DNA of 64,000 bases from Prescottella subtropica (GTDB taxonomy: Bacteria > Actinomycetota > Actinomycetes > Mycobacteriales > Mycobacteriaceae): the NCBI RefSeq assembly GCF_005434945.1, contig NZ_SKCH01000017.1, forward strand, positions 1 through 64,000. Reading direction: 5' to 3'. Within the stretch, counting starts at the first letter, position 1, and each line of letters starts with the position of its first letter. The notes beneath the pieces were generated by a model. That model saw only the letters and a program-made list of their open reading frames with translations, ran no database searches and was not told the origin of the DNA. The position numbers and the translations under genes were made by a program. Below are positions 27,719-36,067 of this stretch, one piece after another.

Positions 27719-28378
27719 GTGCGCCTGTTCCTGTCGTCGTACCGGTTCGGTGCGCACGCCGAGCGTTTCGTCGAGCTGGCGGGTGGGCCGGGTCCGGTCG
27801 CGGTGATCGCGAATGCCGCCGACGCGTGGCCGCCGCGGGCGCGGGAGTCGGCCGTCGTCAGTGATCTGATGCCGTTGCGGCGGCTCGGGTTCGACGCGAC
27901 CGAGGTGGATCTGCGGGACTACGTGGGACGGCCCGACGAGTTGGGGACAGTACTGTCACGCTTTCCGACGGTGTGGGTGCGGGGCGGCAACACGTTCGTG
28001 CTGCGGGCGCAGTTGGCGCGCAGCGGCGCCGACGCGGTGCTCACGGAGCTGGTGCGCTCGGATGCACTGTTCTATGCGGGCTACAGCGCGGGGGCGTGCG
28101 TGGCGGCGCCGACGCTGACCGGGGTGGAGTGCGCCGACGATCCGGCCGAGGTGGCCGGCGTGTGCGGGATCCCGGCCCGCTGGGACGGGCTGGGATTCGT
28201 CGACCGTGCGATCGTGCCGCACTGTCGGCCCGGCCCGGACGGACGTCCGGATACGACGAACCCCGGCGCCGAGGCGGCTCGCATGCGCGAGCGGTGCCGG
28301 GCGGCCGGGGTCCGGTCGGTGCTGTTGACCGACGATCAGGCGATCGTGATGACGGCGGGTTCGGCGACGGTGTTGTAG
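27719..28378 (+). CDS. peptidase-E-like (S51) class I glutamine-amidotransferase-fold protein
   Basis: A 219-residue protein with the S51 nucleophile elbow F-Y-A-G-Y-S-A-G-A-C, preceded by V-W-V-R-G-G-N-T-F-V-L-R, the pattern of dipeptidase E and cyanophycinase relatives. I-V-P-H-C is in the place of the usual catalytic His region. It would hydrolyse Asp-X dipeptides or a similar substrate. The start is GTG 27719, 3 bp after the preceding stop. Its last 43 bp overlap the end of a convergent gene on the other strand. Confidence 0.85.
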   Translation: MRLFLSSYRFGAHAERFVELAGGPGPVAVIANAADAWPPRARESAVVSDLMPLRRLGFDATEVDLRDYVGRPDELGTVLSRFPTVWVRGGNTFVLRAQLARSGADAVLTELVRSDALFYAGYSAGACVAAPTLTGVECADDPAEVAGVCGIPARWDGLGFVDRAIVPHCRPGPDGRPDTTNPGAEAARMRERCRAAGVRSVLLTDDQAIVMTAGSATVL

Positions 28379-28761
28379 GCGCCGATCGCGAGCGGTTCGC
28401 GACGGCCTCCGAGGGCGTGTCCACCGAAGGCGTTCGCGAGGGTCAGGCCGGCCCACGCGGTCTCGCAGCGCTTGACGGTGACCTCGTCGGCCTCGGAGAG
28501 CAGGGCGTCGAGCAGCGACCTGGGGTTGCACTGCCATCCGGCGTCGATGCGGTCGATCTGGGCGGCGGTGAACAGTCCGGACGCGGCGACGGCCGTGACC
28601 CATTCGCGGACGTCGCCGCGATGCAGGCGTTCGATCGCCTCCATGTCGACGACCCCGTCCATGAACTCGTACGCGAAGGTGGCCGCGATGTAGTCCTCGA
28701 TGCAGTTTCGCTTCGCATCCTGAAGGACGTTCGACTTGGTGTAACCCGAAACAGCGCTCAC
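28336..28761 (-). CDS. hypothetical protein, 141 aa
   Basis: A mostly helical 141-residue protein (Y-I-A-A-T-F-A-Y-E-F-M-D-G-V-V-D-M-E-A-I) with two cysteines (R-N-C-I-E-D and K-R-C-E-T) and no signal peptide. The start is GTG 28761, preceded by gaaagggg. I do not recognise the family. Its 3' end overlaps the convergent peptidase-E-like gene by 43 bp. The good ribosome site and normal composition support a real gene. Confidence 0.6.
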   Translation of the reverse strand: MSAVSGYTKSNVLQDAKRNCIEDYIAATFAYEFMDGVVDMEAIERLHRGDVREWVTAVAASGLFTAAQIDRIDAGWQCNPRSLLDALLSEADEVTVKRCETAWAGLTLANAFGGHALGGRREPLAIGAYNTVAEPAVITIA

Positions 28762-29161
28762 GACCGCGCCCCTTTCTCCCGACGGCGGATCCTCGTACCG
28801 AGGAACATCACGATCCGGCGGACAAGGATGTTGATGATGGTCACATCGCGTAACACTTCGTTCGTGTCGTGCGATTGACCGACGCTAACCCGGTAAAAGA
28901 CCGAGGTGTTACTGTTTGATCATAACGATCAGGTAACGAATCAAGCGGTTGACCAGATGTCCGTTCGTGACCTCGCCGGCGCCCCGAGAATTTGTTGGAC
29001 GTTCGTCCACAAACACCTGCGGAATCCACCCCGAACTGGCCGTCCGCTCCCCCGTTCCCGACCGCACGATCACGTCGACGGTGCCCGGGGCGACCACGGC
29101 CCTCGCCGCGATCACGACCCGGACGCCGTCGACGACACCCGTTCGACGGAATTGCCGGACT
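28762..29161. promoter_or_regulatory. 400-bp region without a supported gene, with several inverted repeats
   Basis: No reading frame here looks like protein. Visible sites are gtaacac (28850-28856) mirrored by gtgttac (28906-28912), a tgatc-ataac-gatca repeat just after, and tttgttggac-gttc-gtccacaaa (28991-29013), whose arms match with one bulged base. These may be operators for the upstream regulatory region of the 141-residue gene. The rest lies beyond the formamidase stop. Confidence 0.4.
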
Positions 29162-30418
29162 TTACTTTCGAGCCGCGTGCGGCGCCCCGATCCCCGGGTC
29201 GATCCGCACCGGACCGTCCGCGGACGGGGTCACCGGGAAGTCGAAGATCGCCGTCGGCAGGTACACCGTCGCGCACGAGTTCGGGATGTCCACGACACCG
29301 GAGAACCGGCCCTCGATCGGTGCGGCACCGAGCAGCAGGTACGCCTGTTCCGGGCTGTACCCGAACTTCGTGAGGTAGTCGATGGCGTGCAGGCACGCCC
29401 GCTGATAGGCGAGCTGCGAGTCCAGGTACCGCTGCTCACCGTCGAGCGTGACGGACGTGCCGGAGAACGCAAGCCACTCCGAGTACTGCGGGTCGGTGTT
29501 CCCGGGCAGGAAGATCGCGTTCTCCGTGACGCCGTACGTCTCCATGCCACCCTTGATGATGTCGACGCGCAGGTCGATGAAGCCGCCCATCTCGATCGCC
29601 CCACAGAACGTGATCTCGCCGTCGCCCTGAGAGAAGTGCAGGTCCCCCACCGACAGGTTCGCGCCGTCGACGTAGACGGGGTAGAAGACACGGCTGCCCT
29701 TGGTGAGGTTCTTGATGTCCTGGTTGCCGCCGTTCTCCCGGGGCGGCGCGGTGCGGGCGGCCTCGGCGGCGACCCGGTCGAAATCGGCGCCGGTGAGGGT
29801 GCCGAGGATCGCGGCGTCCGGTTCCGGGGGCAGCGCCAGCGGCGGCACCCGGTCCGGGTCGGTGGCGATGAGCGCGGCCTCCCGAGTGTTCCAGCGCCCC
29901 AGCAACTCGTGTGACGGCGCCGTCCCCATCAGGCCCGGGTGCACGATGCCGGTGAACTTCACATGCGGGATGTGCCGGGACGTGGCGGTCTGGCCGGCGA
30001 AGTCCCACACCGCCTTGTAGGCGTCGGGGAACTGGTCGGTGAGGAAGCAGCCGCCGTTGTCGCGGGCGAAGATGCCGGTGTATCCCCAGCCCTGGCCGGC
30101 GAGCGGGCCCGAGTCCTCCTGCTCGATGGGGCCGATGTCGAGGATGTCGACGATCAGCAGGTCCCCGGGTTTCGCGCCCTCCACGGCGAACGGGCCGGAC
30201 AGGGTGTGCACGGACGTGAGCGGCGCGTTCAGGATGTCGTCGGCGGAGTCGTCGTTGCGGATGGCGCCGTCGAACCATTCGCGGCAGTGCACGCGGAACG
30301 AGTCACCGGGTTTGACGGTGACCGCGGGCGGGATGTCGGGGTGCCACCGGTTGTGGCCGATCTTCTCCTGCTCGGTGAACTTCTTGCTCGAATCCAGGGG
30401 GAACAACAGTTCGGGCAT
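29162..30418 (-). CDS. fmdA: formamidase/acetamidase
   Basis: A 418-residue enzyme that hydrolyses formamide (or a short amide) to ammonia and acid, releasing nitrogen. It matches the FmdA/AmdA family in length and motifs: N-R-W-H-P-D-I-P-P, G-P-L-A-G-Q-G-W-G-Y-T-G-I-F, F-T-G-I-V-H-P-G-L-M-G-T-A-P-S, F-S-Q-G-D-G-E-I-T-F-C-G-A-I-E-M-G-G. gaggaggcc lies before ATG 30418. A zinc-ribbon FmdB gene precedes it by 29 bp on the same strand, as in Methylophilus formamidase operons. Confidence 0.93.
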   Translation of the reverse strand: MPELLFPLDSSKKFTEQEKIGHNRWHPDIPPAVTVKPGDSFRVHCREWFDGAIRNDDSADDILNAPLTSVHTLSGPFAVEGAKPGDLLIVDILDIGPIEQEDSGPLAGQGWGYTGIFARDNGGCFLTDQFPDAYKAVWDFAGQTATSRHIPHVKFTGIVHPGLMGTAPSHELLGRWNTREAALIATDPDRVPPLALPPEPDAAILGTLTGADFDRVAAEAARTAPPRENGGNQDIKNLTKGSRVFYPVYVDGANLSVGDLHFSQGDGEITFCGAIEMGGFIDLRVDIIKGGMETYGVTENAIFLPGNTDPQYSEWLAFSGTSVTLDGEQRYLDSQLAYQRACLHAIDYLTKFGYSPEQAYLLLGAAPIEGRFSGVVDIPNSCATVYLPTAIFDFPVTPSADGPVRIDPGIGAPHAARK

Positions 30419-30447
30419 GCAGGCCTCCTCGCGGCGTGCTCAATATT

Positions 30448-30735
30448 TCAGGGGCGGGGCAACTTTCGGTGCAGCGGATCGGTGGTGACCTTCTGGATGG
30501 TGTGCCGGGTGCCGGGCCGGGCGCCGGTGACGACGGCCGGTTCGTGGGCGGAGCGGGCGGTGGCGTCGAGCAGGTGCATCGCCGTCGACGATCCGCGGCC
30601 GAGTCGCGGGACGGTGATCTGCCGCCGCGACACCTCGCCGCAGTCGGGGCAGTCGGCCGCGTCGGGGACGGACGTCATGGGATGGGCGGCGTCGAACGGG
30701 CCGCACTGCGCGCACCGGAACTGGTAGAGGGGAAT
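30448..30735 (-). CDS. fmdB: FmdB-type zinc-ribbon regulatory protein (probable ATT start)
   Basis: A 95-residue protein with the zinc ribbon C-A-Q-C-(x)n-C-P-D-C near the N-terminus, as in FmdB, which is linked to amide-induced expression of formamidase. Family members almost always begin M-P-L-Y-x-F-R-C. Here the codon at that position is ATT (30735-30733), with gaaagg 8 nt upstream, and no ATG, GTG or TTG exists at this place. The nearest in-frame TTG and GTG lie 12 and 17 codons further upstream and would add unusual residues. I favour initiation at ATT, with the alternatives open. The gene is 29 bp upstream of fmdA. Confidence 0.75.
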   Translation of the reverse strand: MPLYQFRCAQCGPFDAAHPMTSVPDAADCPDCGEVSRRQITVPRLGRGSSTAMHLLDATARSAHEPAVVTGARPGTRHTIQKVTTDPLHRKLPRP

Positions 30736-30897
30736 GACCGCATCCTTTCGCCGGGGCAAGGATCGAAGTCCCACCGACGTTAACCGAGGATCGCGCCGAA
30801 TGCGCGGTGTGCGCGATCGAATCCGCTGACGGGCGTGCGGCTTCGGGTCCACACTGGAGGCCACACCCCCGGACACGTGGTTGCGAGGAGCGTGCGC

Positions 30898-32382
30898 ATG
30901 GTCGACGGTCAACCGTTCATTCCACCGAGCGCGGTGGACGTCGACCTGTCGGCGGTCGGGTGGGCGATGAGCCGGACGATGTCGGATTTCGAGACCGGCA
31001 TGTGGCGGATGGAGGAGGTGCGGCCCGAGCTGCGCACCCCGATCGTCGCGGTCGACGTCCTCGATCGGGCGCCGGACTGGCCGCGGCTGGTGCGGGCGCA
31101 CGAATGGGCGTCGCACATCGTGCCGCGGATCCGGATGCGGGCGGTGGAACCGGCGTTCGGGCTGGGTAATCCGGTGTGGTCGGTGGATCCCGAATTCGAT
31201 CTGGACTACCACCTGCGGCGGGTGCGGCTACCGGAACCCGGGACGCTCGACCATGCGCTGCGGCTGTGCCGGCACCTGGCGACCGAACCGTTCGACAAGG
31301 CCCGCCCGCCGTGGGCGGCGATGCTCATCGAGGGCCTCGACGACGGCCGCGCCGTGTACGTCGTCAAGACGCATCACAGCATGACCGACGGTATGGGCGG
31401 TATCGCGATGATGACGCTGCTGCACAGCCGCCGCCCCGAACCGACCCCCGACAAACCGGATCGCGAACCGGCCCCGCCCGAGCACGTGACCGATCTGACG
31501 GTGGCCGGCCGGGAACTGCTCGACGAGGTCCGGCGGACACCGTCCCGGCTGGCGGGGCTGCTGTCCGGGTCGGCGCGGGTGGCGCTGGCCGCGGTGACCC
31601 GCCCGTTCGAGGCGACCGGCGAGGTCCTCGGCTACGCGAACTCGCTGCGGCGGGTGGTGGCACCGCCCGCGGCCACCGGGTCGCCGCTGCTGCGTGCACG
31701 CGGGCTGGGCCGCTGGTTCGGGGTGCTCGAGGTGGGGCTGCACGAGTTGCGGCTCGCGGCGCACGCGGCGGGCGGCTCCGTCAACGACGCGTACGTCGCG
31801 GCCCTGCTCGGCGGGTTCCGCCGCTATCACGAGGAACTGGGGGTGCCGGTCGGGAAGGTGCCGATGGGGATGCCGATCAGTATGCGGGCCTCGTCGGACG
31901 GGTCGGCCGGCAACCATTTCGCGGCCGTCCGTTTCGCCGGTCCGGCCACCGAACCCGATGCGGCGCTGCGGATCCGGAGGATCCGCGCGATCGTGCTGGC
32001 GTTGCGGGAGGAACCGGCGGTCGACATCGTGGAGGCCGCGTCCCCGCTGCTGGTGCGGCTGCCGACCCGGCTGATCGCCGAATGGTATCTGGCCCAGTCG
32101 AAAGGCCTGGACCTGCAGGCTTCCAACGTCGCCGGTGTCCCCGTCCCGGTGTTCCTGTCCGGGGCGCGGATCGAGCGGGTGTTCCCGTTCGCGCCCGCAC
32201 CGGGGTGCGCGGTGATGGCGACGATGGTCTCGCACGTCGGCACGTGCTGCATCGGCGTCAACCTGGACACGGCCGCGGTCACCGAACCGGCGCTGTTCAT
32301 GCGCTGCCTGCAGGCCGGGCTGGACGAGGTGCTCGCGCTCGGAGGCGACGTGACACAGCAGCCGGAGGGGGCGCAGCGATGA
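30898..32382 (+). CDS. wax ester synthase / diacylglycerol acyltransferase (WS/DGAT)
   Basis: A 494-residue acyltransferase that joins acyl-CoA to a fatty alcohol or diacylglycerol, making storage lipid. The catalytic H-H-S-M-T-D-G (HHxxxDG) is intact, and S-V-N-D-A-Y-V-A-A-L-L-G-G and a late V-M-A-T-M-V-S-H-V-G are further family blocks. gaggag lies 8 nt before ATG 30898. Mycobacterium and Rhodococcus have many paralogues; this one corresponds in position to Rv2484c because plsB follows with an ATGA overlap. Confidence 0.93.
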   Translation: MVDGQPFIPPSAVDVDLSAVGWAMSRTMSDFETGMWRMEEVRPELRTPIVAVDVLDRAPDWPRLVRAHEWASHIVPRIRMRAVEPAFGLGNPVWSVDPEFDLDYHLRRVRLPEPGTLDHALRLCRHLATEPFDKARPPWAAMLIEGLDDGRAVYVVKTHHSMTDGMGGIAMMTLLHSRRPEPTPDKPDREPAPPEHVTDLTVAGRELLDEVRRTPSRLAGLLSGSARVALAAVTRPFEATGEVLGYANSLRRVVAPPAATGSPLLRARGLGRWFGVLEVGLHELRLAAHAAGGSVNDAYVAALLGGFRRYHEELGVPVGKVPMGMPISMRASSDGSAGNHFAAVRFAGPATEPDAALRIRRIRAIVLALREEPAVDIVEAASPLLVRLPTRLIAEWYLAQSKGLDLQASNVAGVPVPVFLSGARIERVFPFAPAPGCAVMATMVSHVGTCCIGVNLDTAAVTEPALFMRCLQAGLDEVLALGGDVTQQPEGAQR

Positions 32383-34631
32383 CGGAAGTCCTTCTCACCG
32401 AACCGATGTCCGAGACCGAGCAGCGGGTGCTCACCGAGTGGCTGGCACGGCGGGAGGCCGAGTCCGGGGCCGCCCCCGTCACGGTCGCCACGACGGACGC
32501 CGCCCTGTCGGAGTTGACGCTGCGCACCGACGATCCGGTGCTCACCCCGGTGCGGGTGGTGTGGATGCCGGACGTGTCCGACGGCCATCGGGGGCACCGG
32601 CTCCGGGAGGTGCTGTCGGCGCGGGATCCGCTGCATCTCGCGGCGAAGGCGCAACGCCGGGTACTGCAGCACGATCCGGGGCGGTGCCGCGTCGTGGAGG
32701 GGGACGGGGCGCCGCTGAGCGAACTGCGGGGCCGGCTGGCCGAACGCGGCGGCGGGTCGCTGCCGGAGTTCGTGCGCCGGCAGGCGGCGCTCGCGTTGGA
32801 ACGGGCGGAGCGGGGACTGCTCGGCACCCAGTACAAGGTGTCCCGGTTCGTGGTCGAGGAGATCACCGACACCCGACGGTTCACGGCCGGGGTCCGGGGC
32901 CTCGCGGCGGCGTCGAACCGCACGGTCGCCGACGTCGACGCCCGGGCCCGCGCCGACCTCGACGAGATGGTGGCGTCGCAGAGCCGGCGGGCGATCGCGG
33001 TGTGGGATCAGTTGGGCCGCTACTTCTCCCGCGCCTACCGGCTCGACGTCGACACCACCCGGTTCGAGGAACTGCGGGAGTTGAACCGGGAGCATTCGCT
33101 GGTGTTCCTGCCCAGTCACCGCTCGTATCTCGATCCGCTGGTGCTGCGGCCCGCGCTGCTCGCGAACGATCTGCCGCTCAACCATGTGATGGGCGGGCTG
33201 AACGTGAGTTTCTGGCCGGTCGGGCCGATCAGCAAACGGTCCGGGACGGTGTTCATCCGCCGCACCTTCGACGGCGACGACGTCTACAAGTGGACGCTGC
33301 GCGAGTACATGCGGTTCCTGCTGAACAAACGTTTCAACCTCGAGTGGTACATCGAGGGCGGGCGCTCGCGCACCGGGAAGCTGCGTCCACCCCGGTACGG
33401 GCTGCTGACCTATCTGGCGAAGGCGTTCGCCGAATCCGAGGCGTCCGACGTCTATCTGGTGCCGGTGTCCCTCGTGTACGACCAGTTGTACGAGGTGAGC
33501 GCGATGGCCGCCGAGGCGCACGGCGGCGAGAAACGCAAGGAGAGCTTCCGCTGGATGCTCGGCTACGTGCGGGCGCAGGGGCAGCGCCGCGGCGTCGCCC
33601 ACGTCAAGGTGGGGCGGCCGCTGTCGCTGCGGGACGCCCTCGCCCAGTCGGACGATCCGCGGCGCGCGATCCAGCGGACCGGCATCGAGATCTGTCACCG
33701 GATCAACGAGGCCACCCCGATCACGGCGTCGTCGCTGGCACTGCTGGCGTTCCTCGGGATCGAGGACCGGGCCCTGACGGTCGACGAACTCGGGTTCATC
33801 CTCGGCCCGCTCGTCGACTACATCACCGCCCGCAAACTGCCGACCGCCGGCGACGTCGACCTGACCAACCCGCAGGTGATCCGCAAGGCCCTCTACACGC
33901 ACGTCGACGCCGGCGTCCTGGAACGCTTCGACGACGGCGACGAACGCGTCTACCACCTCGGCAAGGATCAGGGTCTGGTCGCGGCGTTCTTCCGCAACAA
34001 CAGCATTCATTTCCTGGTGGTGCGGGCAATCGCGGAGATGGTGCTCATCGCGACCGTCGACGAACACTTCACCGACCCGCTGGCCGACGGCTGGGCGGAG
34101 GCGCTGCGGATCCGGGACTTGCTCAAGTTCGAGTTCTTCTTCAGCCGCAAGGACACGTTCCGGGAGGAGTTGCGCTCCGAGTTGAGTCTCATCGACCCGG
34201 CGTGGGAGCAGGACCTGGGCGACCCCGAGCATGCGCAGCACGTCCTCGGCGCGGTCCGGCCGTACCTGGCGCACCGGGTGCTGCAACCGTTCCTCGACGC
34301 GTACGAGGTGGTCGCCGACCATCTGGTGGACGTGCCGGTGTCCACGGACTTCGACGAGAAACAGTTCGTCACCGATTGTCTCGGGCTGGCGCAGCAGCGG
34401 CGACTGCGGCAGCAGATCGCGTCGAGCGAGTCGGTGTCGTCGGAACTGTTCGGCACCGCCCTGCAACTGGCCCGGAACCGCGGACTGATCGGCGACGACG
34501 ATCCGGCCGTGCTCGAACGCCGCCGCGCGTTCGCCGACGAGATGCGGACCCTGGTGCGCCGGGTGCGGGAGATCCGGGCCATCGCCCACACCAAACTCGC
34601 CACGATGGACGACCCGGAGGCGGCCCGATGA
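32379..34631 (+). CDS. plsB: glycerol-3-phosphate 1-O-acyltransferase
   Basis: A 750-residue membrane-associated enzyme that puts the first acyl chain on glycerol 3-phosphate. It has the acyltransferase blocks F-L-P-S-H-R-S-Y-L-D (HX4D catalytic motif), F-I-R-R-T-F-D-G-D, Y-I-E-G-G-R-S-R-T-G-K and V-P-V-S-L-V-Y-D. The length fits PlsB (about 750-830) rather than PlsC. ATG 32379 overlaps the WS/DGAT stop and the end overlaps the next gene, both ATGA, so phosphatidate and triacylglycerol enzymes are made from one coupled transcript. Confidence 0.95.
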   Translation: MTEVLLTEPMSETEQRVLTEWLARREAESGAAPVTVATTDAALSELTLRTDDPVLTPVRVVWMPDVSDGHRGHRLREVLSARDPLHLAAKAQRRVLQHDPGRCRVVEGDGAPLSELRGRLAERGGGSLPEFVRRQAALALERAERGLLGTQYKVSRFVVEEITDTRRFTAGVRGLAAASNRTVADVDARARADLDEMVASQSRRAIAVWDQLGRYFSRAYRLDVDTTRFEELRELNREHSLVFLPSHRSYLDPLVLRPALLANDLPLNHVMGGLNVSFWPVGPISKRSGTVFIRRTFDGDDVYKWTLREYMRFLLNKRFNLEWYIEGGRSRTGKLRPPRYGLLTYLAKAFAESEASDVYLVPVSLVYDQLYEVSAMAAEAHGGEKRKESFRWMLGYVRAQGQRRGVAHVKVGRPLSLRDALAQSDDPRRAIQRTGIEICHRINEATPITASSLALLAFLGIEDRALTVDELGFILGPLVDYITARKLPTAGDVDLTNPQVIRKALYTHVDAGVLERFDDGDERVYHLGKDQGLVAAFFRNNSIHFLVVRAIAEMVLIATVDEHFTDPLADGWAEALRIRDLLKFEFFFSRKDTFREELRSELSLIDPAWEQDLGDPEHAQHVLGAVRPYLAHRVLQPFLDAYEVVADHLVDVPVSTDFDEKQFVTDCLGLAQQRRLRQQIASSESVSSELFGTALQLARNRGLIGDDDPAVLERRRAFADEMRTLVRRVREIRAIAHTKLATMDDPEAAR

Positions 34632-36067
34632 ACCGGGTGCAGGACCTGTACGCGGCGATCGACGCGGCACCCCCCGGCCCGTCGACGATCGCCGCCTTCG
34701 ACCTCGACGGCACCCTCATCACCGGCTACACCGCCGGTGTCGTGTACCGGGAACGACTGCGCCGCTTCGACATCAGCGTCGCCGAACTCCTCCGCACCAC
34801 CGGCGCCGCACTCGACACCCAGATCCGGGGCGCCGACGTGGGCCGGCTCATGGAGGTCGCGGTGCGTGGGCTCGCCGGACGCGGCGAGGACGAACTCCTC
34901 GAATGGAGCCAGCGGCTGTTCCGGCAGGAGATCGCGTCGATGATCTACCCGGAGGTGCGCCGACTCCTGGGCGCCCACCGCCGGGCCGGGCACCGGATCG
35001 TGATGGCCACATCCGCGACCCTGTACCAGGCATGTTGTGTCGCAGACGATCTCGGTATCGACGACATCCTGTGCAGCCGGCCCGAGGTGGTCGACGGCCT
35101 GCTCACCGGGGAGTTGACCGGTCCGGCCCTGTGGGGCGGTGAGAAAGCGAAAGCGGTCCACGCGTTCGCGGACGAGGTGGGGGCGCCGCTGTCGGAGGCG
35201 TTCGCATACTCCAACGGCGCCGAGGACGTGCCGATGCTCGAATCGGTGGGACGTCCCGTGGCACTCAACCCGGACCGGCGACTCGCCGAGATCGCCCGCA
35301 CCGAGGGCTGGCTGTCGGTGCGCCTGCCGAAACCGGAGCGGGGGGCGACCCCGGTGGCGACCGCCCGCACCGGGGCGGCGATAGGCGCGTTGATGGCGAC
35401 GACCGCACTGGGCGTGACCGCCGGGGTGCTGACCGGGAACCGGCGGACCGCCGCGAATCTGGTCGGCACGTTCGGCCCCGATCTGGCGCTCACGGTCTGC
35501 GGGATCGATGTGCAGATCACCGGCGAGGACAACGCCTGGTCGCACCGGCCGGCGGTGTTCATGTTCAACCACCAGTCGTCGCTCGACATGGTGCTGGTGG
35601 GCAAGGTGATCCGCCGGGACGTGACCGGGGTCGCGAAGAAGGAGGCGTCCCGCGACCCCCGGTTCGCGGCGGTGGGAGCACTGCTCGACGTGGCCTACGT
35701 GGATCGGGCTGACAGCGTGCAGGCGCGGGCCGCACTGGCACCGGCGGTCGACAAACTGAAGACCGGAACATCACTGGTGATCGCCCCCGAGGGCACCCGC
35801 TCCCCCACCCCCCGGCTCGGCCGGTTCAAGAAGGGCGGCTTCCACCTGGCGCTGCAGGCGCGGGTGCCGATCGTGCCCATCGTCATCCACGACGCCGGAG
35901 ATCTCATGTGGCGCAACTCGTTCGTCGCGCACCCCGGCACCGTCCACATCGACGTCCTCGATCCCGTCGACACCGGCGACTGGACCGTCGAAGACCTAGA
36001 CGAGCACGTCGCGGATGTGCGGCAGCGGTTCGAGGACGTTCTGGCGGCGGGGCCGATGAAGGTTTAG
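34628..36067 (+). CDS. HAD-family phosphatase fused to PlsC-type acyltransferase
   Basis: A 479-residue two-domain protein. Residues about 20-240 are a HAD-IB phosphatase like SerB (F-D-L-D-G-T as motif I, A-T-S-A-T as motif II, Y-S-N-G-A-E-D-V-P-M near motif IV). After a hydrophobic stretch (about 250-280), residues about 300-470 are a lysophosphatidate acyltransferase (N-H-Q-S-S-L-D, V-A-K-K-E-A, A-P-E-G-T-R-S). It would add the second acyl chain and may also remove a phosphate, as proposed for mycobacterial Rv2483c. Its stop overlaps that of the convergent minus-strand gene. Confidence 0.92.
   Translation: MNRVQDLYAAIDAAPPGPSTIAAFDLDGTLITGYTAGVVYRERLRRFDISVAELLRTTGAALDTQIRGADVGRLMEVAVRGLAGRGEDELLEWSQRLFRQEIASMIYPEVRRLLGAHRRAGHRIVMATSATLYQACCVADDLGIDDILCSRPEVVDGLLTGELTGPALWGGEKAKAVHAFADEVGAPLSEAFAYSNGAEDVPMLESVGRPVALNPDRRLAEIARTEGWLSVRLPKPERGATPVATARTGAAIGALMATTALGVTAGVLTGNRRTAANLVGTFGPDLALTVCGIDVQITGEDNAWSHRPAVFMFNHQSSLDMVLVGKVIRRDVTGVAKKEASRDPRFAAVGALLDVAYVDRADSVQARAALAPAVDKLKTGTSLVIAPEGTRSPTPRLGRFKKGGFHLALQARVPIVPIVIHDAGDLMWRNSFVAHPGTVHIDVLDPVDTGDWTVEDLDEHVADVRQRFEDVLAAGPMKV

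Noticed and set aside
31827-34670. 947-residue minus-strand frame
   Set aside because: Antisense to the WS/DGAT and plsB genes, which have intact catalytic motifs and overlaps with neighbours.
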